A DNA stretch of 64,000 nucleotides, from contig NZ_LT629799.1 of the NCBI RefSeq assembly GCF_900105785.1, forward strand, positions 310,001 through 374,000, written 5' to 3'. Positions 28,249 to 36,262 of this stretch are shown here, in pieces (the stretch's first letter is position 1; every line of letters begins with the position of its first letter). The notes below the pieces were generated by a model, which searched no databases, was not told where the DNA came from, and worked only from the letters and a program-made list of their open reading frames with translations. Position numbers and translations under genes: made by a program. The DNA is from Microlunatus sagamiharensis (GTDB taxonomy: Bacteria; Actinomycetota; Actinomycetes; Propionibacteriales; Propionibacteriaceae).

Positions 28249-29061
28249 GTGCCCATCGAGCCTGACGTCTTCGCCACCCCCGACGCGCTCGGCCGCCACG
28301 CCGCGCGGCTGGTCGCCGACGGCCTGAGGTCCGCCCGCAGCGCCGGGCGGCCGTACGTCCTCGGCTGCCCCGGCGGTCGCAGCGCCGCCCCCGCGTACGC
28401 CGCGCTCGCCCACCTGGTCCGCGCCGAGGAGATCGACCTCGAGCACCTGGTCGTGGTGATGATGGACGACTACCTCGTCCCCGACGAGCACGGCGTCCTC
28501 GTGCACGAGCGGGCCCACGCGCCGCACTCCTGCATCCGCTTCGGCCGCGAGGAGATCGTGCGTCCCCTCGACGAGGCGGCCCGGCCCGGGCACGGCGTGC
28601 GCGCCGAGCACCTGTGGTTCCCCGACCCGGCCGACCCGGCGGCGTACGACGGCCGGATCCGCGACCTCGGCGGCGTCGACCTCTTCCTGCTCGCGTCCGG
28701 GGCGAGCGACGGCCACATCGCCTTCAACCCGGCCGGGGCCGAGCGGTCGAGCCGTACGCGGGTCGTCGAGCTGCCCGACAGCACCCGGCGCGACAACCTC
28801 GGCACGTTCCCGTCCTTCGGCGGCGACCTGGCCCGCGTCCCGCACCACGGCGTCACCGTCGGCATCGACACCATCGCCGACCTGTCCGCCTCGGTCGTCA
28901 TGCTCGCCCATGGCTCGGAGAAGGGCGTCGCGGCCGGGCACCTGCTCGCCGCCGACGCGTACGACCCCGCGTGGCCGGCGACGATCTTCAGCGAGTGCCG
29001 CCGCCCGCACCTCTTCCTCGACGAGGCCGCCGTCGCGGCCGCTCCCGTCGCCGCGCGCTAG
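28249..29061 (+). CDS. Glucosamine-6-phosphate isomerase/deaminase-like (NagB/6-phosphogluconolactonase superfamily)
   Basis: 270 residues with the NagB fold. Conserved parts: CPGGRSAAPAY (phosphate loop), MMDDY at 71-75 (Asp equivalent to NagB D72) and SDGHIAFN at 153-160 with D154 and H156 (D141/H143 of E. coli NagB). The next residue, Glu148 in E. coli, is Pro161 here, so it may not be a standard deaminase. GTG start with GAGGAG upstream. It sits between the permeases and a GH4 enzyme, where it would handle the released sugar-phosphate. Confidence 0.85.
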   Translation: MPIEPDVFATPDALGRHAARLVADGLRSARSAGRPYVLGCPGGRSAAPAYAALAHLVRAEEIDLEHLVVVMMDDYLVPDEHGVLVHERAHAPHSCIRFGREEIVRPLDEAARPGHGVRAEHLWFPDPADPAAYDGRIRDLGGVDLFLLASGASDGHIAFNPAGAERSSRTRVVELPDSTRRDNLGTFPSFGGDLARVPHHGVTVGIDTIADLSASVVMLAHGSEKGVAAGHLLAADAYDPAWPATIFSECRRPHLFLDEAAVAAAPVAAR

Positions 29062-29112
29062 ACCTCCGCACCCCGCACCCACCCGACCCAGACCCAGCAA
29101 AGGAACCCACGC

Positions 29113-30414
29113 ATGGCCTCCATCAAGCTCGCCTACCTCGGCGGCGGCTCGTCGCGTGCCGCCGGCACCATGGCCTCGTTCATCCACCACGGCGCGGAGT
29201 TCGAGGGCTCGGAGGTGGTGCTCATCGACCAGCGCCCCGACGAGCTCGAGGTCGTGCGGACGCTGGCGGAGAAGATGGCCCGGAACGAGGGCGTCGACCT
29301 GAAGGTCACCGCCACCACCGACCAGCGCGCCGGGCTCGAGGGCGTCGACGCGGTGCTCACGAGCTTTCGCCCCGGCGACTTCGCGATGCGGCTGCAGGAC
29401 GAGCTCATCCCCATGCGGCACGGGGTCATCGGGCAGGAGACCCAGGGCCCGGGCGGCTTCATGATGTCGCTGCGCTCGATCCAGGTCTTCCAGGGCCTCA
29501 TCGCCGACCTCGACGCGGTGGCGCCAGGGGCCCGGATCTTCAACTACACCAACCCCGTCAACATCGTCAGCCAGGCCGTCGAGGACCACACCGACACCCC
29601 GATCTGGTCGATGTGCGAGGGGCCGATGACCTTCTGGCAGCCGATCCTGGAGACCGCCGGGCTCGACCCGGCGCGAGCCGAGGTGATCATGGCCGGGGTC
29701 AACCACAACTGCTGGTCGACGACCCACACCTACGACGGCGAGGACCTGATGCCCCTGCTGGAGCAGGGCTGGGAGAAGGTCCGTGACGACCTGACCGTGC
29801 CGGTCTGGGAGCGGCGGATGCTGCACCTCGCCGTGGCCATGCAGTCGATCCCGGCCGACTACTTCAAGTACTACTACTTCGGCGAGGAGTTCTTCCGCGA
29901 GCAGCAGGCGAACCGCCTCACCCGCGCGGGCGTCATCCTGTCCCACGTGGACGACTACTGGGCGCACTACCGCGAGCAGGCGGCGAGCGACCGGCCGCGC
30001 CTGGACCCGGAGCGCTCGCGCGGCGGCATCCACGAGCTGGAGCTCGCCATCGACGTGATGAGCGCCTTCTACAACGACGCGCCCGCCCGGCTCCCGGTCA
30101 ACCTGCGCAACACCGGCGGTGCGCTCCCCGGCTTCGACGAGGACACGGTCGTCGAGATGTGGTGCGACGTCGACGGCAGCGGCGTGCACCCGATCGAGCA
30201 GCGCCCGCTCCCGCACGCGGTCCGCGGGATCACCCAGCAGCTCGCCGAGTACCAGCGCCTCGCCGCCATCGCAGCCTGGGACGGGAGCCGCGCCGACGCC
30301 GTACGCGCGCTGGCCGCCCACCCCTTCGTCCCGACGCTCGCCGTGGCCGAGGAGCTCTACGACGACCTCGCGCACGCCAACGCCGCCTACCTGCCCGACC
30401 GCCTGCTGCGGTGA
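29113..30414 (+). CDS. Glycoside hydrolase family 4 (NAD- and metal-dependent 6-phospho-glycosidase type)
   Basis: 433 residues, normal for GH4. NAD-binding YLGGGSSRAAG at the N-terminus, NYTNPVNIVSQAV, and the metal ligands Cys168 (MCEGP) and His198 (GVNHNC). GH4 enzymes cleave by oxidation-elimination at C3 and use NAD+ and Mn2+. It probably cleaves an imported glycoside, phosphorylated or not. The stop overlaps the kinase GTG (GTGA). Confidence 0.9.
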   Translation: MASIKLAYLGGGSSRAAGTMASFIHHGAEFEGSEVVLIDQRPDELEVVRTLAEKMARNEGVDLKVTATTDQRAGLEGVDAVLTSFRPGDFAMRLQDELIPMRHGVIGQETQGPGGFMMSLRSIQVFQGLIADLDAVAPGARIFNYTNPVNIVSQAVEDHTDTPIWSMCEGPMTFWQPILETAGLDPARAEVIMAGVNHNCWSTTHTYDGEDLMPLLEQGWEKVRDDLTVPVWERRMLHLAVAMQSIPADYFKYYYFGEEFFREQQANRLTRAGVILSHVDDYWAHYREQAASDRPRLDPERSRGGIHELELAIDVMSAFYNDAPARLPVNLRNTGGALPGFDEDTVVEMWCDVDGSGVHPIEQRPLPHAVRGITQQLAEYQRLAAIAAWDGSRADAVRALAAHPFVPTLAVAEELYDDLAHANAAYLPDRLLR

Positions 30415-31421
30415 GCGCGTACTTCCTCGGGCTCGACGCCGGCAACTCCAAGACCGTCGCGCTCGTCGCCGACGAGGCCGGGCGGGTCCTGGGACGCGGG
30501 CGTGGCGCAGCGGGGGACATCTACTCCGCGCCGGACGCCGAGGGCGAGGTCACCCGTGCGGTGCACGGCGCCCTCGGCGAGGCCGGGCTGGACGCCGGAC
30601 AGGTGGACCACGCCGCCTTCCGGCTGGCCGGGGTCGACTGGCCGGAGGACGAGGAGCACTGGGACGCCGTCCTGGCCCACCGCCTCGGCGGGCTGCGGAG
30701 CGTCAGCGTCAAGAACGACGGCTACTCGCTGCTGCGCTGCGGGCGGCCCGACGGCGTCGGGGTCGCGGTCAACGCGGGCACCGGTCCCGCGGTCGCCGCG
30801 CGCGGGTCTGACGGCTCGGAGTTCTGCGGCTGCTGGTGGATCGCCCGACCCCTCGGCGGACGGGCGCTCGGGGAGTTCGCCCTGCGCGCGGTGGTGGAGG
30901 CGGAGCTCGGCACCGGACGCCCGACGCTGCTGACCGCCGAGCTGCTGCGGCTCTACGGCTACCAGGACGTGGAGGCGCTGCTGCACGCTGTCACGCGGCG
31001 CCACCCGGTGCGGCCCGTGCCGGACGAGAAGGTCGCCGCCCGCTCCGTGCTCCGCGCGGCGGGGGAGGGCGACGCCGTCGCCGGCCAGATCGTCGACGAG
31101 CAGGCCGGGCACTTCGCCCGGCTCGCCGCGGTGGCGGCCCGGCGGACGGGTCAGGCCGGGCCCACGGCGCAGGCGGGGGAGCGGGCGACGACCTGCGTGC
31201 TCGGCGGTTCCATCCTGACCTCCGAGCACCCCGCCTTCCGCGGCGCCCTCGTCGAGGCGCTGGAGGCCGAGCTCGGGAGCGTCGAGGTGGTCACGAGCGG
31301 CGCGTCACCCGTGTCCGGCGCCCTGCTCGACGCGCTCGCCGAGGGCGGCGCCGAGCTGACCGGGGAGCTGCAGCGCACGGTCCTGCAGGTGCTGCACCCG
31401 GAGGAGTTCCTGCTGACCTGA
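30411..31421 (+). CDS. BadF/BadG/BcrA ATPase-type kinase, N-acetylglucosamine-kinase-like
   Basis: 336 residues of the ASKHA fold: phosphate-1 loop FLGLDAGNSKT, phosphate-2 region NAGTGPAVAA and adenosine region VLGGSILTS. In this position it most likely phosphorylates GlcNAc or a related sugar before the NagB-like step. A Cys-Trp-rich loop (EFCGCWWIARPLGGRALGE) replaces the usual GWG.GDEGS region, so the exact sugar is uncertain. Last gene of the operon. Confidence 0.85.
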   Translation: MSAYFLGLDAGNSKTVALVADEAGRVLGRGRGAAGDIYSAPDAEGEVTRAVHGALGEAGLDAGQVDHAAFRLAGVDWPEDEEHWDAVLAHRLGGLRSVSVKNDGYSLLRCGRPDGVGVAVNAGTGPAVAARGSDGSEFCGCWWIARPLGGRALGEFALRAVVEAELGTGRPTLLTAELLRLYGYQDVEALLHAVTRRHPVRPVPDEKVAARSVLRAAGEGDAVAGQIVDEQAGHFARLAAVAARRTGQAGPTAQAGERATTCVLGGSILTSEHPAFRGALVEALEAELGSVEVVTSGASPVSGALLDALAEGGAELTGELQRTVLQVLHPEEFLLT

Positions 31422-31445
31422 AGGTGCGTGGCCGCGCGCCCCGGC

Positions 31446-31907
31446 TCAGGAGGACTGCGCCTCGGCGGCGGCGGTCTCCTCCACGACCCGGGTCAGCGCG
31501 TCACGCAGGGAGCGGAGCTCGCCGCTGCTCATGCCGACCCGCTCGAGGATCGCGGGCTGCACCGCCGCGGCCCGCACCCGGAGCGCGTCACCGGCCGGGG
31601 TCAGGCCGACCAGGGTCCCGGCGTCGTCCGCGTCCTCGCGCCGCTTCACCAGACCGTCCGCCTCGAGGTGCTCGAGGAGCGGTGACAGCGTGGACTCCTC
31701 CTGCGTGAGCAGACGGGACAGCTGCGACACCGGCAGCGCGTCGTCGGACTCCCACAGCGCCACCATCACCAGGTACTGCCCGTGGGTCAGCCCGAGCGGT
31801 TCGAGCAGGGGCCGGTAGAGCGACACGACCGTGCGTGCCGCCACCGTCAGGGTCAGGCACAGCTGCCGTTCGAGGCGGAGGCTGTCACTGCTGCTCGTGC
31901 TCGTCAT
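31446..31907 (-). CDS. MarR-family regulator, OhrR-like
   Basis: 153-residue winged-helix regulator. The N-terminus LERQLCLTLTVAARTVVSLY plus YRPLLEPLGLTHGQYLVMVALWE matches OhrR proteins, including the single N-terminal Cys that senses organic peroxides. Recognition region VSQLSRLLTQEESTLSPLLEHLEADGLV. The ATG at 31907 follows GGGGAGG. No ohr gene is next to it, so the target is open; its own promoter has two palindromes. Confidence 0.85.
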   Translation of the reverse strand: MTSTSSSDSLRLERQLCLTLTVAARTVVSLYRPLLEPLGLTHGQYLVMVALWESDDALPVSQLSRLLTQEESTLSPLLEHLEADGLVKRREDADDAGTLVGLTPAGDALRVRAAAVQPAILERVGMSSGELRSLRDALTRVVEETAAAEAQSS

Positions 31908-31922
31908 GGGCCTCCCCTTCGA

Positions 31923-31954
31923 GGTCTGCTCAGACCGCCAGGACGATTTTCGTC
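31923..31954 (-). promoter_or_regulatory. Two palindromes upstream of the MarR/OhrR-like gene
   Basis: GGTCTGCTCAGACC (31923-31936) and GACGATTTTCGTC (31942-31954) lie 16-47 bases before the regulator start, in the divergent gap to the MEDS protein gene. Likely autoregulatory sites; neither looks like the classic OhrR TACAATT box. Confidence 0.4.
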
Positions 31955-32183
31955 GATGCCGAAAGTACCGCTCCTGCCGACGGATCAAAAATTGTTCGCG
32001 GATGGAAAAAGAGCTACCCTCGGGCCTCTTCCAGGGTGCACCGGCCGTCGAGGCGGAGAACCCGTCCTCAGGGGGCCCAGAGATGCGCGGACGTCCGACA
32101 GGCTGTGGCTCGCGGCCCCGCCGACTACCCGAGCACCGTGCCGCCGGCTCGGCCTCCGACCGCCTCCCGTGCCCTGGACCACG

Positions 32184-33131
32184 ATGACCAGCACGCTGGT
32201 GCCCGCCCGCGCCCGGCAGAGCTATCGCCACGAGGCGTACGTGTGGAGCGGCCGCGACGAGTACGTCGCCGGGCTGGCACCCTTCGTCCTCGAGGGCCTG
32301 GACGGCGGCGAGGAGGTCAACGTCGGCGCTACACCCGAGCACGCCCGCTGGCTGCGCCTGGCGCTCGGCGCGCGGTCGACCGAGGTCCGCTTCGTCGACA
32401 TGACCCGCCTGGCACGCAACCCCGCCCGGATCATCCCGTCGCTCCTCGCTCTCCTCGCGGAGTGCTGCGGCCCTGGACGCCCGGCGCGCGCGATCGGTGA
32501 GCCCCTCTGGCCCGGACGCGGCGCGGACGAGGTCGTCGAGGCCGAGCTCCACGAGGCCCTGCTCAACCTCGTCGTCGACCCCGACCTGCCCTTCTGGCTG
32601 GTCTGCCCCTACGACGCGGACCAGCTGCCGGGCTCCGTCCTCGACGCGGCCGGCAGCAGCCACCCGGTGATCGCCACGCCCACCTCGTACGCGGGCAGCG
32701 CCACCTACCGCGGCCACGACCAGGCGCACGCGCTCTTCGGCACCGACCTGCCCGAGCTCGACGTGCCCGAGACCGACGTCTGGGTCGCGGGCACGACGCT
32801 CGACCTCGCCGCCGAGCAGGTCACGCTGCGCGCCGCGGCGGGCGACCTGACGTCGGACCGGGTCGTCGCGCTGAGCGGCGTCGTGCGCGAGCTCGTCGTC
32901 GACAGCGTGCGCCGCGGCGCCGACCACGCCCGCGTGCGAGTGTGGGACGAGCCGGGCCGCCTGGTCGCCGAGGTCTTCGACCGCACGCTCGTCAAGGACC
33001 TGCTGGTGGGCCGCCGCCCGCCGTCGCACGGCTGGACCGACCCGGTCTGGACGGCCAACCAGGTCTGCGACCTGGTGCAGGTCCGCTCGAACCCGCGCGG
33101 GACCAGCGTCCGGCTGCACCTCGACAAGTAG
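32184..33131 (+). CDS. MEDS-domain sensor with HATPase_c (anti-sigma-type) domain
   Basis: 315 residues. Residues 15-165 are a MEDS domain (HEAYVWSGRDEYVAGLAPFV, EEVNVGATPEHARWLR, FVDMTRLARNPARI). Residues 200-315 resemble an RsbW-type HATPase: ELVVDSVRRGADHARVRVWDEP, then a late GTSVRLHL. The N-box Asn is replaced by Asp (VVDS instead of the common TNS) and the GxG regions are weak, so ATP binding may be lost. Such proteins sense redox or ligands and act on sigma-factor networks. Start at ATG 32184. Confidence 0.8.
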   Translation: MTSTLVPARARQSYRHEAYVWSGRDEYVAGLAPFVLEGLDGGEEVNVGATPEHARWLRLALGARSTEVRFVDMTRLARNPARIIPSLLALLAECCGPGRPARAIGEPLWPGRGADEVVEAELHEALLNLVVDPDLPFWLVCPYDADQLPGSVLDAAGSSHPVIATPTSYAGSATYRGHDQAHALFGTDLPELDVPETDVWVAGTTLDLAAEQVTLRAAAGDLTSDRVVALSGVVRELVVDSVRRGADHARVRVWDEPGRLVAEVFDRTLVKDLLVGRRPPSHGWTDPVWTANQVCDLVQVRSNPRGTSVRLHLDK

Positions 33132-33155
33132 GGCGTCCCCGGCCGGGGTCGCTCC

Positions 33156-33905
33156 TCAGGGGCGAGCGGTCTGCAGGTCCGCGAGGTGGCCCATGATCGT
33201 CGCCGTGAGGTTGTAGACGACGAGCTGTGCTCCGTCGGCGAACGACGCCTCCGCGGCCGCGCGGCCGTTGACGATGTCCATCCGCAGCCGCCCCTGGGCA
33301 GCCAGCTCGTCGTGCACGCGGCTGACCTGCGCGGCGTGCGGCGGGTCCTCCGGCGTGCTCGAGGCGGCGAGGTCGGCGACCCCGACCATGATCCCGTCGA
33401 GCCGCTCGGTCCCGACCACCTCGGTCACGGCGCGCACGCCCTCGGGCGACTCGATCATCCCGAAGACGAGCGTCTCGGCCAGCGCCCGCTGCTTGTGCTC
33501 GTCGGGACTGACCAGGCCGAAGCGGCCCGAGCGCCCGTACGTCGCGAACCCCCGGTGCCCGTACGGCGGGTAGTAGGCCGAGTCGACCAGCGCGGCCGCC
33601 TGGTCGGGGGTGTCGACGTGCGGGGCGACGACGCCCTGGGCGCCCGCGTCGAGCGCGCGGAGCACGAGGGCGGGTTCGTCGGAACCCACCCGCACCAGCA
33701 CCGGCACCCCGTGCACGGCGGCGAAGGCGATGTGGCGTCGCAGCTCGACCACGTCGGCCGGTCCGTGCTCGCCGTCGAGGAGCAGGAAGTCGAAGCCGGC
33801 CACCGCGGCCATCTCGACGAGCTCCTCGCCGGGCGCGCGGAGCAGGGCACCGAGCACGCGCTCGCCGGCGTCGAGCCGGGCCTTGAGGCTGGGCACGCCG
33901 GTCAC
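33156..33905 (-). CDS. HpcH/HpaI-type class II aldolase (2-keto-3-deoxy acid aldolase family)
   Basis: 249-residue metal-dependent pyruvate-type aldolase. Motifs: LLRAPGEELVEMAAVAGFDFLLLDGEHGP, GAQGVVAPHVDTPDQA, the SAYYPPYGHRGF loop and MIESPEGVRAV with the metal-ligand Glu. It would split a 2-keto-4-hydroxy acid made by the HisD- and SDR-type dehydrogenases of the same operon. The GTG at 33905 overlaps the SDR stop (GTGA). Confidence 0.9.
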   Translation of the reverse strand: MTGVPSLKARLDAGERVLGALLRAPGEELVEMAAVAGFDFLLLDGEHGPADVVELRRHIAFAAVHGVPVLVRVGSDEPALVLRALDAGAQGVVAPHVDTPDQAAALVDSAYYPPYGHRGFATYGRSGRFGLVSPDEHKQRALAETLVFGMIESPEGVRAVTEVVGTERLDGIMVGVADLAASSTPEDPPHAAQVSRVHDELAAQGRLRMDIVNGRAAAEASFADGAQLVVYNLTATIMGHLADLQTARP

Positions 33906-34660
33906 GCGACCATCCCGCCGGACAGGTCGACGTCGGCCCCGGTCATGCCCGGCATGGCCAGCATCGCCACGACCGCGGCGCCGACCTCGTCCTCGGTGAT
34001 CATGCGCTGCAGCGCCGCGCGCGAGACGTACGCGGTCTCGGCCTCGGCGTACGAGGTACCCGTGCGCTCGGCCTCGAGGCGGAAGTTCCGGTCCATGCGC
34101 TCGCCCTGCACCGGGCCGGGGGAGAGGCTGTTGACGTTCACGCCCGAGGGTCCCACCTCGAAGGCGAGCGTCGAGGTGAGCCCGATGACGGCCAGCTTGG
34201 ACGCCGTGTACGGCGTGCGGCGCGCGAGCGGGCGCTTGCCCGAGACCGACGCGAGGTTGATCACGTCGCCCGAGCCCCGCGCGGTCATGGCCGGCAGGAA
34301 CGCGCGGCACATGAGGAAGACGCCGCGCACGTTGACGTCGAAGACCTCGTCCCACTCCTCGACGCCGATCTCGACCAGCGGCGCGACCGGCCCGGCGATC
34401 CCGGCGTTGTTCACCAGGACCGACACCTCGGTGCCCTCGAGCGCCTCCGCGAGCTGGTCGACCGACACCGGGTCGGCGACGTCGCAGACCCGCCACGACA
34501 CCCGCTCGCCGAGCTCGTCGGACAGCTGCGCGAGCGGTTCGGGCCGCCGTCCGACGACGACGACCGACGCCCCGGCCCCGTGCAGCGCCCGCGCGATCGC
34601 GGCCCCGAGCCCGGTCCCGCCCCCGGTGACGAGCGCAGTGCGCCCCTCGAGCGCGCTCAC
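33902..34660 (-). CDS. Short-chain dehydrogenase/reductase (SDR)
   Basis: 252-residue classical SDR: ALVTGGGTGLGAAIA, NNAGIAGP, NLASVSGKRPLA and YTASKLAVIG (Tyr/Lys), PGPVQGERMDRNF. The GTG at 34660 is preferred (VSALEGRTALVTGG); the frame stays open upstream, but only through the REP-like repeat. Middle gene of HisD-like/SDR/aldolase. Probably oxidises a hydroxy group of the same substrate chain. Confidence 0.88.
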   Translation of the reverse strand: MSALEGRTALVTGGGTGLGAAIARALHGAGASVVVVGRRPEPLAQLSDELGERVSWRVCDVADPVSVDQLAEALEGTEVSVLVNNAGIAGPVAPLVEIGVEEWDEVFDVNVRGVFLMCRAFLPAMTARGSGDVINLASVSGKRPLARRTPYTASKLAVIGLTSTLAFEVGPSGVNVNSLSPGPVQGERMDRNFRLEAERTGTSYAEAETAYVSRAALQRMITEDEVGAAVVAMLAMPGMTGADVDLSGGMVA

Positions 34661-34687
34661 GAGGAGGCTCCCCGTCGAAGGCCCAGA

Positions 34688-34732
34688 AACGCTCCCTGAG
34701 CTTGTCGAAGGGCCTCGAAGAGGTCGGCGTCC
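34688..34732. repeat. REP-like unit between HisD-type and SDR genes
   Basis: AACGCTCCCTGAGCTTGTCG followed by AAGGGCCTCGAAGAGGTCGG, almost the same as the unit at 23975. A weaker trace (CCCCGTCGAAGGCC) precedes it at about 34670. Confidence 0.8.
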
Positions 34733-34754
34733 TCCGACCTCGGAACAGAGCGCC

Positions 34755-36101
34755 TCACGCCTGCCCAGCACCCGCCAGCGGGCTCACGAACCGTGCCTTC
34801 GCCTCGTCGATCCACGGGTACGAGTCTCCGAGGTGCTGGGCCGCACGGACGTCACCGGAGCGGGCATGCCCCTCGAACAGCTCGACCCGGGCCGCGCGGC
34901 CGCAGACCCGGCCGAGCTCGCCGCTCGTCTCGGGGTTGCGCACCTCCTGGTAGGTGACGGTGCGCAGGTACTTCCCGACCCAGAGCCCGCCGGTGTAGCG
35001 CGCGGCGCCGAGCGTGGGCAGCACGTGGTTGGTGCCGATGACCTTGTCGCCGTAGGAGACGCAGGTGTTCTCGCCGAGGAAGAGCGCGCCGTAGTGGTGC
35101 ATCTTCTCCAGCGCGAGGCGCGGCTCGGCGGTGAGGACCTGGACGTGCTCGGAGGCGAACTCGTCAGCCACCACGTACGCCTCGTCGAGGTCGTCGACCA
35201 CGATCACCTGGCCGTAGTCGCGCCACGCCGGACCGGCGTAGTCGGCGGTCGGCATGCCGGGCAGGATCGCGTCGACGTGGGCGATCGCCTCGCGAGCGAC
35301 GCGCTCGCTCGGCGTGATGAGGATCGCGGGGGACTCCGGGCCGTGCTCGGCCTGCGACAGCAGGTCGACCGCGACGGTGAAGGGGTCGGCCTCGTCGTCG
35401 GCCACGATGAGGATCTCGGTCGGCCCGGCGAACAGGTCGATGCCCACCTCGCCGAACAGCTGCCGCTTGGCCTCGGCGACGTACGCGTTGCCCGGGCCGG
35501 CGATCAGGTCGACGCGGCCCATCGTCTCGGTGCCGATGGCCATCGCGGCCACGGCCTGGACGCCGCCGAGGATCCAGATCTCGTCCGCGCCGGCCAGGTG
35601 CATCGCGGCCACGGTTGCCGCGAGGATCTCGCCGCGGATCGGCGGGGTGCAGGCGACGACGCGCGGCACGCCCGCGACCTTGGCGGTCACGATCGTCATG
35701 TGCGCCGAGGCGGTCAGCGGGTACTTGCCGCCGGGCACGTACGCGCCCACGGCCTGGATCGGCAGGTGCTTCTGGCCGAGGAAGACGCCCGGGAGCGTCT
35801 CGACCTCGACGTCGGCCATCGACGCGAGCTGCACCTTGGCGAAGCCGCGGACCTGCTCCTGGACGAAGACGATGTCGGCGATGACCTGCTCGTCGAGGGT
35901 GCCGATGATCTCCTGCACCCGCTCAGGGCTCAGCCGGAACGACTCGGGCGTCCAGCGGTCGAACTGCTCGGAGTACGTCCGGACGGCCTCGTCCCCACGG
36001 GTGCGGATGTCGGCGACGATCTGCTCGACGCGGACCCGCACGTCGTCCTGGGCGGTGTCGGCGAAGGACTTCGACCGACCGGACTTCAGCGTCGTACGCA
36101 C
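34755..36101 (-). CDS. Histidinol-dehydrogenase-family NAD-dependent dehydrogenase (paralogue 2)
   Basis: 448-residue HisD-fold enzyme, related to but clearly different from the copy at 18617. Conserved: LLSQAEHG (Gln/His, zinc), ASEHVQV (Glu-His pair), GTNHVLPT and the late His of LFEGHARSGD. It likely performs an NAD-dependent alcohol-to-acid oxidation, as in HpsN-type enzymes, rather than histidine synthesis. The GTG at 36101 has GAGGAG upstream. First gene of HisD-like/SDR/aldolase and divergent from the LacI gene. Confidence 0.86.
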   Translation of the reverse strand: MRTTLKSGRSKSFADTAQDDVRVRVEQIVADIRTRGDEAVRTYSEQFDRWTPESFRLSPERVQEIIGTLDEQVIADIVFVQEQVRGFAKVQLASMADVEVETLPGVFLGQKHLPIQAVGAYVPGGKYPLTASAHMTIVTAKVAGVPRVVACTPPIRGEILAATVAAMHLAGADEIWILGGVQAVAAMAIGTETMGRVDLIAGPGNAYVAEAKRQLFGEVGIDLFAGPTEILIVADDEADPFTVAVDLLSQAEHGPESPAILITPSERVAREAIAHVDAILPGMPTADYAGPAWRDYGQVIVVDDLDEAYVVADEFASEHVQVLTAEPRLALEKMHHYGALFLGENTCVSYGDKVIGTNHVLPTLGAARYTGGLWVGKYLRTVTYQEVRNPETSGELGRVCGRAARVELFEGHARSGDVRAAQHLGDSYPWIDEAKARFVSPLAGAGQA

Positions 36102-36145
36102 ACTTCTCCTCGGGGATTTCCGGCGGTGCCGCCGAGCTCGGCGAC

Positions 36146-36188
36146 ATACGTATGCGAAGAGTTAACCCGGATCTCCCGGCCCGGTCAA
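36146..36188 (-). promoter_or_regulatory. Promoter and ATACGTAT operator of HisD-type gene 2
   Basis: On the minus strand TTGACC (36188-36183), a 17-base spacer and TTAACT (36165-36160) form a promoter. CATACGTATG (36154-36145) follows at the expected transcription start. It lies between this gene and the LacI-family gene, the best candidate for its binder. Confidence 0.7.
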
Positions 36189-36213
36189 GGCGTGCCCGTT
36201 AGGCTCACCTCCT

Positions 36214-36240
36214 AACGCTCCCCGAGCTCGTCGAAGGGCG
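36214..36240. repeat. REP-like unit upstream of LacI gene
   Basis: AACGCTCCCCGAGCTCGTCG then AAGGGCG: a shortened, diverged copy of the dispersed element, just before the ribosome site of the LacI gene. Confidence 0.65.
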
Positions 36241-36262
36241 CGTCTGCCGAGAGGAACCAGGG

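Noticed and set aside
27259-30375. Open frame of more than 1000 codons on the minus strand over the ABC/NagB/GH4 genes
   Set aside because: Antisense shadow caused by high GC at third codon positions; low-complexity composition and no family motifs, while the plus-strand genes have full motifs.
33137-33148. CCCCGGCCGGGG palindrome as a terminator
   Set aside because: Short, with no unpaired loop to speak of; common in GC-rich DNA.
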